A stretch of DNA of 5,090 nt from Gammaproteobacteria bacterium (lineage in GTDB: Bacteria > Pseudomonadota > Gammaproteobacteria > Pseudomonadales > Azotimanducaceae), in NCBI GenBank assembly GCA_027295975.1, contig JAPUJX010000183.1, forward strand, positions 1 to 5,090, in the 5' to 3' direction. Under the pieces are notes generated by a model, which saw nothing but the letters and a program-made list of their open reading frames with translations, did no database searches and had not been told where the DNA came from. The position numbers were made by a program, and so were the translations under genes. Position 1 is the stretch's first letter. Every line of letters begins with the position of its first letter. Positions 1 to 5,090 of this stretch are shown one piece after another.

Positions 1-304
1 CCGTATGCAGCAGTGGGCTGACGCTGCGTAAAAAGAGTTCGGTGAGTTGCACCGCTGAAGCAATGATCACGATGAAGACGATGATGTTGAGGTAAGTCAG
101 GCCGAGAGGCACGAGCAGACCGTGGTAGGCAAGGTGGCTCAAACTCGCGGAGAGCGTCAGTACGAACGCCGTGGCAAAACCCATTGCCAGCGCGGCTTCG
201 TAGTCGCGGGTCACCCCCATGAAGGGACACAACCCCAGGAACTGAGCAAGCACGAAATTATTGACCAGCAACGATCCGATCAGAATGAGGGCGAGATCGG
301 TCAC
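1..304 (-). CDS. rnfA: Rnf electron transport complex subunit A, 5' part only (RnfA/RsxA)
   Basis: This is the N-terminal 101 codons of an integral inner-membrane subunit of the Rnf (Rsx) complex. The family couples electron transfer between NADH and ferredoxin to ion movement; in enterobacteria Rsx also helps re-reduce SoxR. The reading frame starts at a GTG at 304 and leaves the window at base 1; the full protein is usually about 190 residues. The start resembles E. coli RsxA closely: MTDLALILIGSLLVNNFVLA, then FLGLCPFMGVTRD. Cys26 in GLCPFMG is the conserved cysteine that, in the RnfA/RnfE and NqrD/NqrE families, helps hold a [2Fe-2S] cluster within the membrane. Hydrophobic segments lie at about residues 4-25, 39-58 and 64-88. 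The GTG is supported by an AGGA 8 bases upstream (plus 313-316) and by alignment with the family N-terminus. It begins 28 bases after the metG stop, so read-through from metG is likely. rnfB and later genes would lie to the left, outside the window. Confidence 0.93.
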   Translation of the reverse strand, partial: MTDLALILIGSLLVNNFVLAQFLGLCPFMGVTRDYEAALAMGFATAFVLTLSASLSHLAYHGLLVPLGLTYLNIIVFIVIIASAVQLTELFLRSVSPLLHT

Positions 305-312
305 AGTTGGCG

Positions 313-316
313 TCCT
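313..316 (-). promoter_or_regulatory. Ribosome binding site of rnfA
   Basis: On the minus strand the gap between metG and rnfA reads CAGGACGCCAACT before the GTG start. The AGGA core stands 8 bases from the start, a normal spacing, and supports GTG at 304 as the initiation codon. No convincing promoter was seen in the 28-base gap. Confidence 0.55.
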
Positions 317-332
317 GTCCCGTCTTGAAAGG

Positions 333-2378
333 TCAGCGAACGATCATACCCGGCTTGGCGCCGTCGTCGGGGCTGATGAGAAAAATATCGTCGCCGCCCG
401 GACCGGCGGCCAGCACCATGCCTTCCGAGACACCGAAGCGCATCTCGCGCGGCGCGAGGTTGGCGACGACCACCGTCAGCCTTCCTACCAGCGTATCCGG
501 GTTGTAAGCGGCCTTGATGCCGGAAAAAACGTGGCGTTCGTGGTCGCCTACATCGAGGGTCAGCTTGAGTAGTTTATCCGCGCCAGCAACCGCTTCGGCA
601 GCGACTATCTTCGCAACCTTGAGTTCGACCCTGGAGAACTCGTCGATATCGATGGTTGCCGGGGACTTGTTCGTGTTCGCGGTTTCCGGCGGCGAGGTGC
701 TAGCTGCCGTGCCGGTGACTCCACCTACCCCCGTTTGCGCATCTCTGGTCGCTTCCACTACCCGCTCGAGAGCCTTTCTGTCCATCCGGGTAAAGAGCGG
801 TTCAAACGAATTGATCGTGTGATTGGTGAGTGGTGTTTCAAGATCTGCCCAGGTCAACGGCGCAACCTTCAGAAACGCTTCGGCTTTTGCGGCCATCTGC
901 GGGAGGATGGGCTTCAGATAAATCACCAGCAGTCGGAAGATGTTGATCCCCTGGCTGCAAACCGCCTGCACATCGTCGCGTTTGTCGGGATCTTTGATTT
1001 TCTTCCAGGGTTCCTGCCGGGCAATGTACTGGTTGGCCCGGTCGGCAAGTGCCGTGATCTCGCGCACGGCTTTGCCGGTGTCCCCCGACTCGTAGAAAGC
1101 GGCAATGGCATCCCGGGCGGCCGTGGCGGAATTCCAGAGCGCTTCATCGTGTAACGTGTCGGACAATCGCCCGCCGAATTGTTTGCCGAGGAATCCTGCG
1201 CAGCGACTGGCGATGTTCACCACCTTGCCGACCAGATCCGAATTGACCCGTTGGACGAAATCATCCCAGTTGATGTCGATGTCGTCCACGGTGCCGTTGC
1301 TCCTCGCGGCGAAATAATACCGCAGATATTCGGGCTCCAGATGTTCGAGATAGGTGCTCGCGTTGATGAAGGTACCACGCGATTTCGACATTTTCTTGCC
1401 ATCCACGGTGATGAATCCGTGGGTGTGAATTCTCGTGGGTTTACGGAACCCCGCGCCGTCGAGCATTGCCGGCCACAGGAGCGCGTGAAAGTTGATGATG
1501 TCTTTGCCGATGAAGTGGTGCACTTCGGTATTGTTTTTCGCATCCCAGAATTCATCGAATGTGAGTTCGTTGCCCGCGTCGACGAAGTCCTTGAAGCTCG
1601 CCATGTATCCGATGGGTGCATCCACCCACACGTAGAAGTACTTATCCGTCGTGCCGGGAATCAGAAAGCCGAAGTACGGTGCGTCCCGGGATATATCCCA
1701 TGGCCGCAAACCCGCCTCCAGCCATTCGTCGAGCTTGTTTGCAACTTCCGGTTGTACCGCTCCGCTTCTCAGCCAGGTGGCGAGCATGTTCGAGTACTGC
1801 GGCAGATCGAAGAAATAGTGCTCCGAGATTTTGAGAATCGGTTTGGCGCCGGAGATCACGGAGCGAGGATCTTTCAGGTCCATGGCATCGTAGGTGGCCC
1901 CGCAGATCTCGCAGTTGTCACCGTATTGATCTTCGCTCGCACATTTCGGGCAGGTGCCTTTCACGAACCGGTCGGCCAGGAAAATATTACGCTCGGGGTC
2001 GTAAAGTTGTTCCACCTCCCGGGTGAAGATGAGCTTCCGGTCTTTGAGGCGGTTGTAGATCAACTCGCAGTAGTACCTGTTCTCGTCCGAGTGGGTGGAA
2101 TGGTAGTTGTCGTGCGCGACGAGAAAACCTCGAAAGTCTCTGGCGTGTTCCAAGCCAACCCGCGCAATGAGTTCCTCGGGAGTGAGCCCCTGCTCCTCGG
2201 CTTTCAACATGGTCGCCGTCCCGTGGGTATCGTCGGCGCAGACGTAGACGGTCGGATTGCCCCGGAGTCGCTGGAACCGAACCCAGATATCCGTCTGGAT
2301 GTGTTCTAACAGATGCCCTAAGTGGATGGAGCCGTTGGCGTTGGGAAGGGCGCTTGTGACCAGGATACGACGGGACAT
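333..2378 (-). CDS. metG: Methionyl-tRNA synthetase with C-terminal tRNA-binding domain
   Basis: This cytoplasmic class I synthetase charges tRNA-Met and initiator tRNA with methionine using ATP. Numbering here is from the ATG at 2378 (681 aa; E. coli 677). The HLGH signature is at about 19-22. A zinc-knuckle insert has cysteines 143, 146, 156 and 159 (CPKC and CEIC). The methionine-pocket block WVDAPIGYM is at 251-259 and KMSKS at 329-333. An anticodon-binding helical domain follows at about 380-540. A Ser/Thr/Ala/Gly/Pro-rich linker (about 550-572) leads to an EMAP-II/Trbp111-like tRNA-binding and dimerisation domain (about 574-681). One oddity is that the usual ALPYANG block reads ALPNANG, replacing the residue matching E. 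coli Tyr15. A longer frame with a TTG at 2402 adds eight residues (MNHHTDTH). I prefer the ATG because a TTG start would be almost leaderless from the -10 box at 2413-2418 and the extra residues are not family-like. Neither start has a clear Shine-Dalgarno. The gene is divergent from mrp and probably co-transcribed with rnfA. Confidence 0.97.
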   Translation of the reverse strand: MSRRILVTSALPNANGSIHLGHLLEHIQTDIWVRFQRLRGNPTVYVCADDTHGTATMLKAEEQGLTPEELIARVGLEHARDFRGFLVAHDNYHSTHSDENRYYCELIYNRLKDRKLIFTREVEQLYDPERNIFLADRFVKGTCPKCASEDQYGDNCEICGATYDAMDLKDPRSVISGAKPILKISEHYFFDLPQYSNMLATWLRSGAVQPEVANKLDEWLEAGLRPWDISRDAPYFGFLIPGTTDKYFYVWVDAPIGYMASFKDFVDAGNELTFDEFWDAKNNTEVHHFIGKDIINFHALLWPAMLDGAGFRKPTRIHTHGFITVDGKKMSKSRGTFINASTYLEHLEPEYLRYYFAARSNGTVDDIDINWDDFVQRVNSDLVGKVVNIASRCAGFLGKQFGGRLSDTLHDEALWNSATAARDAIAAFYESGDTGKAVREITALADRANQYIARQEPWKKIKDPDKRDDVQAVCSQGINIFRLLVIYLKPILPQMAAKAEAFLKVAPLTWADLETPLTNHTINSFEPLFTRMDRKALERVVEATRDAQTGVGGVTGTAASTSPPETANTNKSPATIDIDEFSRVELKVAKIVAAEAVAGADKLLKLTLDVGDHERHVFSGIKAAYNPDTLVGRLTVVVANLAPREMRFGVSEGMVLAAGPGGDDIFLISPDDGAKPGMIVR

Positions 2379-2412
2379 GTGGGTATCGGTATGGTGGTTC
2401 AAAAAGAGCGCG

Positions 2413-2418
2413 ACTATA
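2413..2418 (-). promoter_or_regulatory. Predicted -10 box of the metG promoter
   Basis: Read on the minus strand this is TATAGT, one mismatch from consensus, followed by CGCGCTCTTTTT. Transcription would begin near 2405-2407, leaving a leader of about 27 bases before the ATG at 2378. The in-frame TTG at 2402 would be only about four bases from the transcript end, which argues against it as the start. No -35 match was found. Confidence 0.45.
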
Positions 2419-2431
2419 ACCGTAACCCTCC

Positions 2432-2437
2432 TATAAT
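2432..2437 (+). promoter_or_regulatory. Predicted -10 box of the mrp promoter
   Basis: A consensus TATAAT is followed by GCGCGCTCTT. Transcription would begin near 2443-2445, giving a leader of about 20 bases that still contains the AGGTGA ribosome site of mrp. There is no TG extension before the box and no recognisable -35, so strength may depend on an activator or on the discriminator. Confidence 0.55.
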
Positions 2438-2453
2438 GCGCGCTCTTCGGCGC

Positions 2454-2459
2454 AGGTGA
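2454..2459 (+). promoter_or_regulatory. Ribosome binding site of mrp
   Basis: AGGTGA stands six bases before the GTG at 2466. TGA and TAA codons at 2457-2462, in frame with mrp, block any earlier start, so this site and the GTG define the true N-terminus. Confidence 0.65.
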
Positions 2460-2465
2460 TAACGG

Positions 2466-3479
2466 GTGAAGGTCGAACAGTTCCGCGATCCATATTTAGG
2501 AACTACCTGGGGCGAGCTTGGCGCGCAGGTGCTTACCTCGGGTAACAAGGTGGGGGTGACGCTCGGATATCCGGCACGCGGTCTGGCCGACCGGCTTGCC
2601 GTCGAACTTGCAGCGTTTCTGGGTGTTGCGCAGGTTGATCTCGACGTTCGGTTCATGGCGCCCGCCGGTCGTGGTTTTGGCAACGTAAAACACGTTATTG
2701 CGGTCGCTTCGGGAAAGGGCGGAGTGGGTAAATCCACTACCGCGGTGAACCTCGCACTCGCCCTCGACCGTGAAGGCGCGAAAGTTGGCATTCTGGACGC
2801 GGACATTTACGGTCCGAGCCAGGGCATGATGCTGGGTGTCCAGGAAGGCCGTCGTCCGGAAGTGAAGGACGAGAAGAATCTTGTCCCCATTAAAGCTCAC
2901 GGCATCCAGTCCATGTCCATGAGCTTTCTGGTGACGGAGAGCACCCCCATGGTCTGGCGCGGGCCAATGGTTTCGGGTGCCTTGCAACAGTTGCTCAACC
3001 AGACGTTGTGGGACGACCTCGACTATCTGATCGTGGACATGCCGCCTGGTACCGGCGACATCCAGTTGACGTTGTCTCAGAAGGTGCCGGTTTCCGGCGC
3101 GGTTATTGTCACGACCCCCCAGGACATCGCGCTCCTCGATGCCCGAAAGGGAGTGGAGATGTTTCGTAAAGTAGACATTCCGGTGCTCGGCGTGGTGGAG
3201 AACATGAGCGTGTACCATTGCCCGAATTGTGGACACGAAAACCATCTTTTCGGCGCTGGTGGCGGGGAGAAGGTGGCCGAGGAATTTGGCGTGGCGCTTC
3301 TCGGTGAGTTACCGCTTGCGATCGAAATCCGGGTACAGGCGGACGGTGGCAGGCCAACTGTAGCGGATGATCCGGACGGCGAGGTTGCCGCCATTTACCG
3401 TGATGTAGCCCGCCATCTCGCCGCACGGCTGTGGGCACTCGATGCGGACGCCCCGCAGATCACCATGGACGACAACTAA
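2466..3479 (+). CDS. mrp: Iron-sulfur cluster carrier P-loop ATPase, Mrp/ApbC/NBP35 family
   Basis: This is a 337-residue cytoplasmic protein of the MinD-like P-loop family. Members bind a [4Fe-4S] cluster at a dimer interface and pass it to apo-proteins (ApbC in Salmonella, Nbp35/Cfd1 in eukaryotes). Residues 1-64 form a shortened MIP18/DUF59-like domain ([12 protein letters not shown], then [11 protein letters not shown]). The ATPase domain follows, with deviant Walker A GKGGVGKS at 83-90, DADIYGPS at 111-118, MVWRGPM at 162-168 and DMPPGTGD at 191-198. The cluster-binding CPNC motif is at 252-255, with cysteines 252 and 255. E. coli Mrp is 369 residues; the missing length is mainly at the N-terminus, where the first helix of the DUF59 domain is absent. 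In-frame stops just upstream show that this is real and not a wrong start. The start codon is GTG with a good AGGTGA. dcd follows after 37 bases, probably in the same transcript. Confidence 0.96.
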   Translation: MKVEQFRDPYLGTTWGELGAQVLTSGNKVGVTLGYPARGLADRLAVELAAFLGVAQVDLDVRFMAPAGRGFGNVKHVIAVASGKGGVGKSTTAVNLALALDREGAKVGILDADIYGPSQGMMLGVQEGRRPEVKDEKNLVPIKAHGIQSMSMSFLVTESTPMVWRGPMVSGALQQLLNQTLWDDLDYLIVDMPPGTGDIQLTLSQKVPVSGAVIVTTPQDIALLDARKGVEMFRKVDIPVLGVVENMSVYHCPNCGHENHLFGAGGGEKVAEEFGVALLGELPLAIEIRVQADGGRPTVADDPDGEVAAIYRDVARHLAARLWALDADAPQITMDDN

Positions 3480-3516
3480 CGCCATGGACGCAGCACACTA
3501 CCAAACAAGATAAACG

Positions 3517-4080
3517 ATGACGATTAAGTCCGATCGCTGGATACGAGAGATGGCGGCCCAGGGCATGATCGAACCCTTCGAGCCGGCCCAGGTGCGGGTT
3601 CACGGAGACCGTAAGGTCATCTCCTATGGCACGTCGAGTTACGGATACGACGTGCGCTGCGCCGCCGACTTCAAGGTGTTCACCAATATTTATTCGGCAA
3701 CGGTGGACCCGAAAAATTTTGATGAGCGCAGTTTCGTGGATGTGGCGGGAGACGTCTGTATCATTCCGCCGAACTCGTTTGTGCTCGCAAGTACGGTTGA
3801 ATACTTCCGTATCCCCGCCGACGTGCTGACGTTGTGTCTGGGTAAATCTACCTATGCCCGCTGCGGGATCATCGTCAACGTCACGCCCCTCGAGCCCGAG
3901 TGGGAAGGACATGTGACCTTGGAATTCTCGAACACCACCAACCTGCCTGCGAAAATATATGCCAACGAGGGCGTCGCGCAGATGCTGTTTTTTCAATCCG
4001 ACGAGCGCTGCGAGGTTACTTACAAGGACCGGGGCGGGAAATACCAGGGTCAGCAAGGTGTGACCCTTCCAAAAGCCTGA
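3517..4080 (+). CDS. dcd: dCTP deaminase
   Basis: This 187-residue enzyme deaminates dCTP to dUTP, which dUTPase then turns into the dUMP used for thymidylate synthesis. It belongs to the trimeric dUTPase/dCTP deaminase fold and acts in the cytoplasm. Conserved blocks are [12 protein letters not shown] (36-47), the phosphate-binding GKSTYAR (109-115, with Ser111 and Arg115), and [18 protein letters not shown] (123-140). The catalytic glutamate of the family, E. coli Glu138, corresponds to Glu136 here. The tail [14 protein letters not shown] is the ordered C-terminal lid that closes over the nucleotide. The length fits the 188-residue pseudomonad type rather than the 193-residue E. coli one, and the protein looks complete. 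The ATG at 3517 matches the family N-terminus ([13 protein letters not shown]) but has only a weak upstream AAGA, so translation may be modest or coupled to upstream ribosomes. It lies 37 bases after mrp on the same strand; no separate promoter is evident. Confidence 0.97.
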   Translation: MTIKSDRWIREMAAQGMIEPFEPAQVRVHGDRKVISYGTSSYGYDVRCAADFKVFTNIYSATVDPKNFDERSFVDVAGDVCIIPPNSFVLASTVEYFRIPADVLTLCLGKSTYARCGIIVNVTPLEPEWEGHVTLEFSNTTNLPAKIYANEGVAQMLFFQSDERCEVTYKDRGGKYQGQQGVTLPKA

Positions 4081-4409
4081 TTACCTGGCGGACGTTGGCT
4101 GGTTCCTGTGGTTTCTGGCAAATCCCATGGCAACCGCATTGAGGCCGGGGGTTCTCATATTCACGCCTACGCTCCGTGCCTCCGGCATGCCCTCAATTCG
4201 CGAACTTGCCCCAAGGGGTCAATTCGCTCATTCGGCTTCGCTCACGGTCGCGAATATGAGAACCACCCGGCCTCAATGCTACTGATGCCCAGATTCGAAT
4301 TTGCGCAGCTCGCCAGACCTCGAATACTGAATTCAGCCATCCCCACCCTCAAAAGCGGATGCCAACAACACTCGCCCAGCCAGGTAAGCACTAATCTCCG
4401 ACTGACTAC
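4081..4409. other. Convergent intergenic gap between dcd and purM
   Basis: These 329 bases lie between the 3' ends of dcd (plus) and purM (minus). I see no credible gene. An open plus-strand frame through the region has no family-like sequence and runs on into the antisense of purM, so it is a shadow. The main content is the inverted-repeat element at 4136-4279. Bases 4081-4135 and 4280-4409 show no clear hairpin followed by a T run, so no classical intrinsic terminator was found for either gene, although transcripts from both sides would be expected to end here. Confidence 0.8.
4136..4279. repeat. 144-bp element with 27/28-bp inverted terminal repeats
   Basis: The left arm (4136-4162, beginning GCATTGAGGCCGGG and ending TTCTCATATTC) and the right arm (4252-4279, beginning GAATATGAGAACC and ending CGGCCTCAATGC) are reverse complements. 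The only difference is one extra A at 4265 in the right arm. The 89 bases between are not coding. They hold a small hairpin (CGTGCC at 4175-4180 against GGCATG at 4184-4189) and CCCC/GGGG around 4209-4218. They also hold two copies each of TCAATTCGC and TTCGCTCA. No target-site duplication is visible: the bases outside the arms, CAACC on the left and TACTG on the right, do not match. The form and place, between convergent genes, suit a MITE-like or large REP-type intergenic element. A structured 3' end that shields or ends the two transcripts is the alternative. Copy number cannot be judged from one window. Confidence 0.7.
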
Positions 4410-5090
4410 TCAGCTAACCCCAATCAGCAGCTGCCCCTCCTGCGTTGCCGCATCCGGATTCACGATCTCGCCAATGACCGTGGCTTTCTCGCCGTTTGCC
4501 TCCAGGATCTCGAGCGCCGGCGCTACGGAGTCTTCCTCCACGCACAACACGAAACCTATGCCGCAGTTGAACGTGCGCAACATCTCGGACTGGGCGATGT
4601 TGCCGGCCTGCTGCAGCCAGTTGAACACTTCCGGCCAGCTCCAGCTATCGAGATCGACGAGCGCGGCAATCGTATCGTCGGCGAACATACGCGGCAGATT
4701 TTCGATCACTCCGCCACCCGTGATATGGGCCATGCCCAACACGGTCACTTGCTCCTGCAGAGCAAGGACAGATTTTGCATAGATGCGCGTTGGTGCCATG
4801 AGTTGGTCGAGGAGTGACGATTTGAGTTCGACACCTTTGGCTTCGACGATGTGGCGAATCAGCGAATAGCCGTTGGAATGGGGTCCGCTGCTGGCGAGGC
4901 CAATCAGCTTGTTGCCAACCGAGATGTTCTGACCGTGCACGATGTTGCCTCGTTCCACGACCCCGATACAGAACCCCGCCAGATCATAATCGCCCGATCC
5001 ATAGAACCCCGGCATCTCAGCGGTTTCTCCGCCGACCAGCGCGCAACCCGCGAGTTGGCAGCCGTGGGCGATGCCGTTGATCACCCGCTC
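4410..5090 (-). CDS. purM: Phosphoribosylformylglycinamidine cyclo-ligase (AIR synthetase), 3' part
   Basis: This is the C-terminal 226 residues of PurM, running off the right edge; the full protein is about 345-350 residues. The enzyme uses ATP to close the imidazole ring of formylglycinamidine ribonucleotide, giving aminoimidazole ribonucleotide, in step five of cytoplasmic de novo purine synthesis. Visible family blocks, in order, are GCALVGGETAEMPGFY, DYDLAGFCIGVVE, LASSGPHSNGYSLIR, APTRIYAKSV, the glycine-rich HITGGGVIENLPR, WPEVFNWLQQAGN and MLRTFNCGIGF. They follow E. coli PurM almost block for block. The frame continues without a start to base 5090 (the GTG at 5084 encodes an internal Val), so the real start lies outside. 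The stop is TGA at 4410-4412. purN, which commonly follows purM, is not downstream here: the next gene on that side is dcd in the opposite direction. No terminator was recognised. Confidence 0.96.
   Translation of the reverse strand, partial: ERVINGIAHGCQLAGCALVGGETAEMPGFYGSGDYDLAGFCIGVVERGNIVHGQNISVGNKLIGLASSGPHSNGYSLIRHIVEAKGVELKSSLLDQLMAPTRIYAKSVLALQEQVTVLGMAHITGGGVIENLPRMFADDTIAALVDLDSWSWPEVFNWLQQAGNIAQSEMLRTFNCGIGFVLCVEEDSVAPALEILEANGEKATVIGEIVNPDAATQEGQLLIGVS

Larger units (their letters stand above)
2404..2447. repeat. 9-bp inverted repeat around the two -10 boxes
   Basis: AAGAGCGCG at 2404-2412 is the exact reverse complement of CGCGCTCTT at 2439-2447, with 26 bases between. The arms coincide with the discriminator and early transcribed bases of the two predicted divergent promoters, so each arm lies about where the opposite promoter would have its -35. 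It may be an operator for a dimeric regulator or simply two promoters with the same discriminator; the sequence does not decide. Confidence 0.6.
2379..2465. promoter_or_regulatory. Divergent metG/mrp control region
   Basis: These 87 bases separate the divergent metG (minus) and mrp (plus) starts, so both promoters should lie here. The sequence shows one good -10 box per strand, each followed by a GC-rich discriminator. A 9-bp inverted repeat encloses both boxes. No convincing -35 hexamer sits 16-18 bases upstream of either box: the plus strand has CGCGAC-like and the minus strand GCGCAT-like sequence at those places. GC-rich discriminators are typical of promoters under stringent (ppGpp) control of translation genes, which would suit metG; applying that here is inference. 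Confidence 0.6.

Noticed and set aside
1179..2309. A 376-residue plus-strand open frame opposite metG
   Set aside because: It lies wholly antisense to a full-length, highly conserved metG and shows no family-like motifs. It is a shadow of the GC-rich coding strand.
2427..2432. A perfect AGGAGG on the minus strand upstream of metG
   Set aside because: It is 24 or more bases from the TTG at 2402 and still farther from the ATG at 2378. No start codon lies at a proper distance, and it would be upstream of the likely transcript start.
2436..2459. ATG at 2436 in frame with mrp as a possible earlier start or leader peptide
   Set aside because: The frame ends after seven codons at TGA, and the ATG overlaps the predicted -10 box, so it would not be in the transcript from that promoter.
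2496..3245. A 249-residue minus-strand open frame opposite mrp
   Set aside because: It is antisense to all the conserved Mrp motifs, is rich in His, Arg and Asn as expected of a reverse shadow, and has no recognisable domain.
3460..4056. A 198-residue minus-strand open frame opposite dcd
   Set aside because: It is antisense to an intact, strongly conserved dCTP deaminase and has no support of its own.
4209..4218. CCCC-AA-GGGG hairpin as an intrinsic terminator
   Set aside because: The stem is very short, the loop is tight and no T run follows on either strand.
4126..4290. Target-site duplication flanking the 144-bp element
   Set aside because: The flanks CAACC and TACTG do not match, and shifting the borders by a few bases gave no direct repeat longer than two bases.
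4108..4782. A 224-residue plus-strand open frame through the intergenic element
   Set aside because: It crosses both inverted arms and more than half of it is antisense to purM. Its composition is low-complexity Ser/Thr/Pro/Ala with no recognisable motif or good ribosome site.

Overview
The window looks like ordinary chromosomal DNA from a moderately GC-rich gammaproteobacterium. That placement is an inference from the proteins: MetRS, Mrp, dCTP deaminase, AIR synthetase and RnfA all read like gammaproteobacterial proteins. The run metG / mrp / dcd, with metG and mrp divergent, is also known from pseudomonads and relatives. No species can be named from the sequence alone.

Layout from left to right. 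On the minus strand lies the 5' end of rnfA (a membrane subunit of the Rnf electron-transport complex, cut by the left edge), only 28 bases downstream of metG (methionyl-tRNA synthetase, also minus). A short intergenic region (about 2379-2465) holds a compact divergent control region with two back-to-back -10 boxes inside a 9-bp inverted repeat. On the plus strand follow mrp (P-loop iron-sulfur cluster carrier ATPase) and, 37 bases later, dcd (dCTP deaminase). Then comes a 329-base convergent intergenic gap that encodes no credible protein but carries a 144-bp element bounded by 27/28-bp near-perfect inverted repeats. The window closes with the 3' two thirds of purM (AIR synthetase) on the minus strand, cut by the right edge.

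How the genes relate. metG serves translation, dcd feeds dUTP into thymidylate synthesis, and purM is the fifth step of de novo purine synthesis, so the window is mostly housekeeping. Two loose links can be inferred. Mrp delivers Fe-S clusters and the Rnf complex is rich in them, and the two lie on opposite sides of the shared metG/mrp control region. dcd and purM both belong to nucleotide supply but converge and are not co-transcribed.

No defence system, CRISPR array, prophage, transposase, tRNA or rRNA was seen, and no new multi-gene system is evident. The items most worth a second look are the inverted-repeat element between dcd and purM, the symmetric overlapping promoters between metG and mrp, and an Asn in place of a methionine-pocket Tyr in MetRS.
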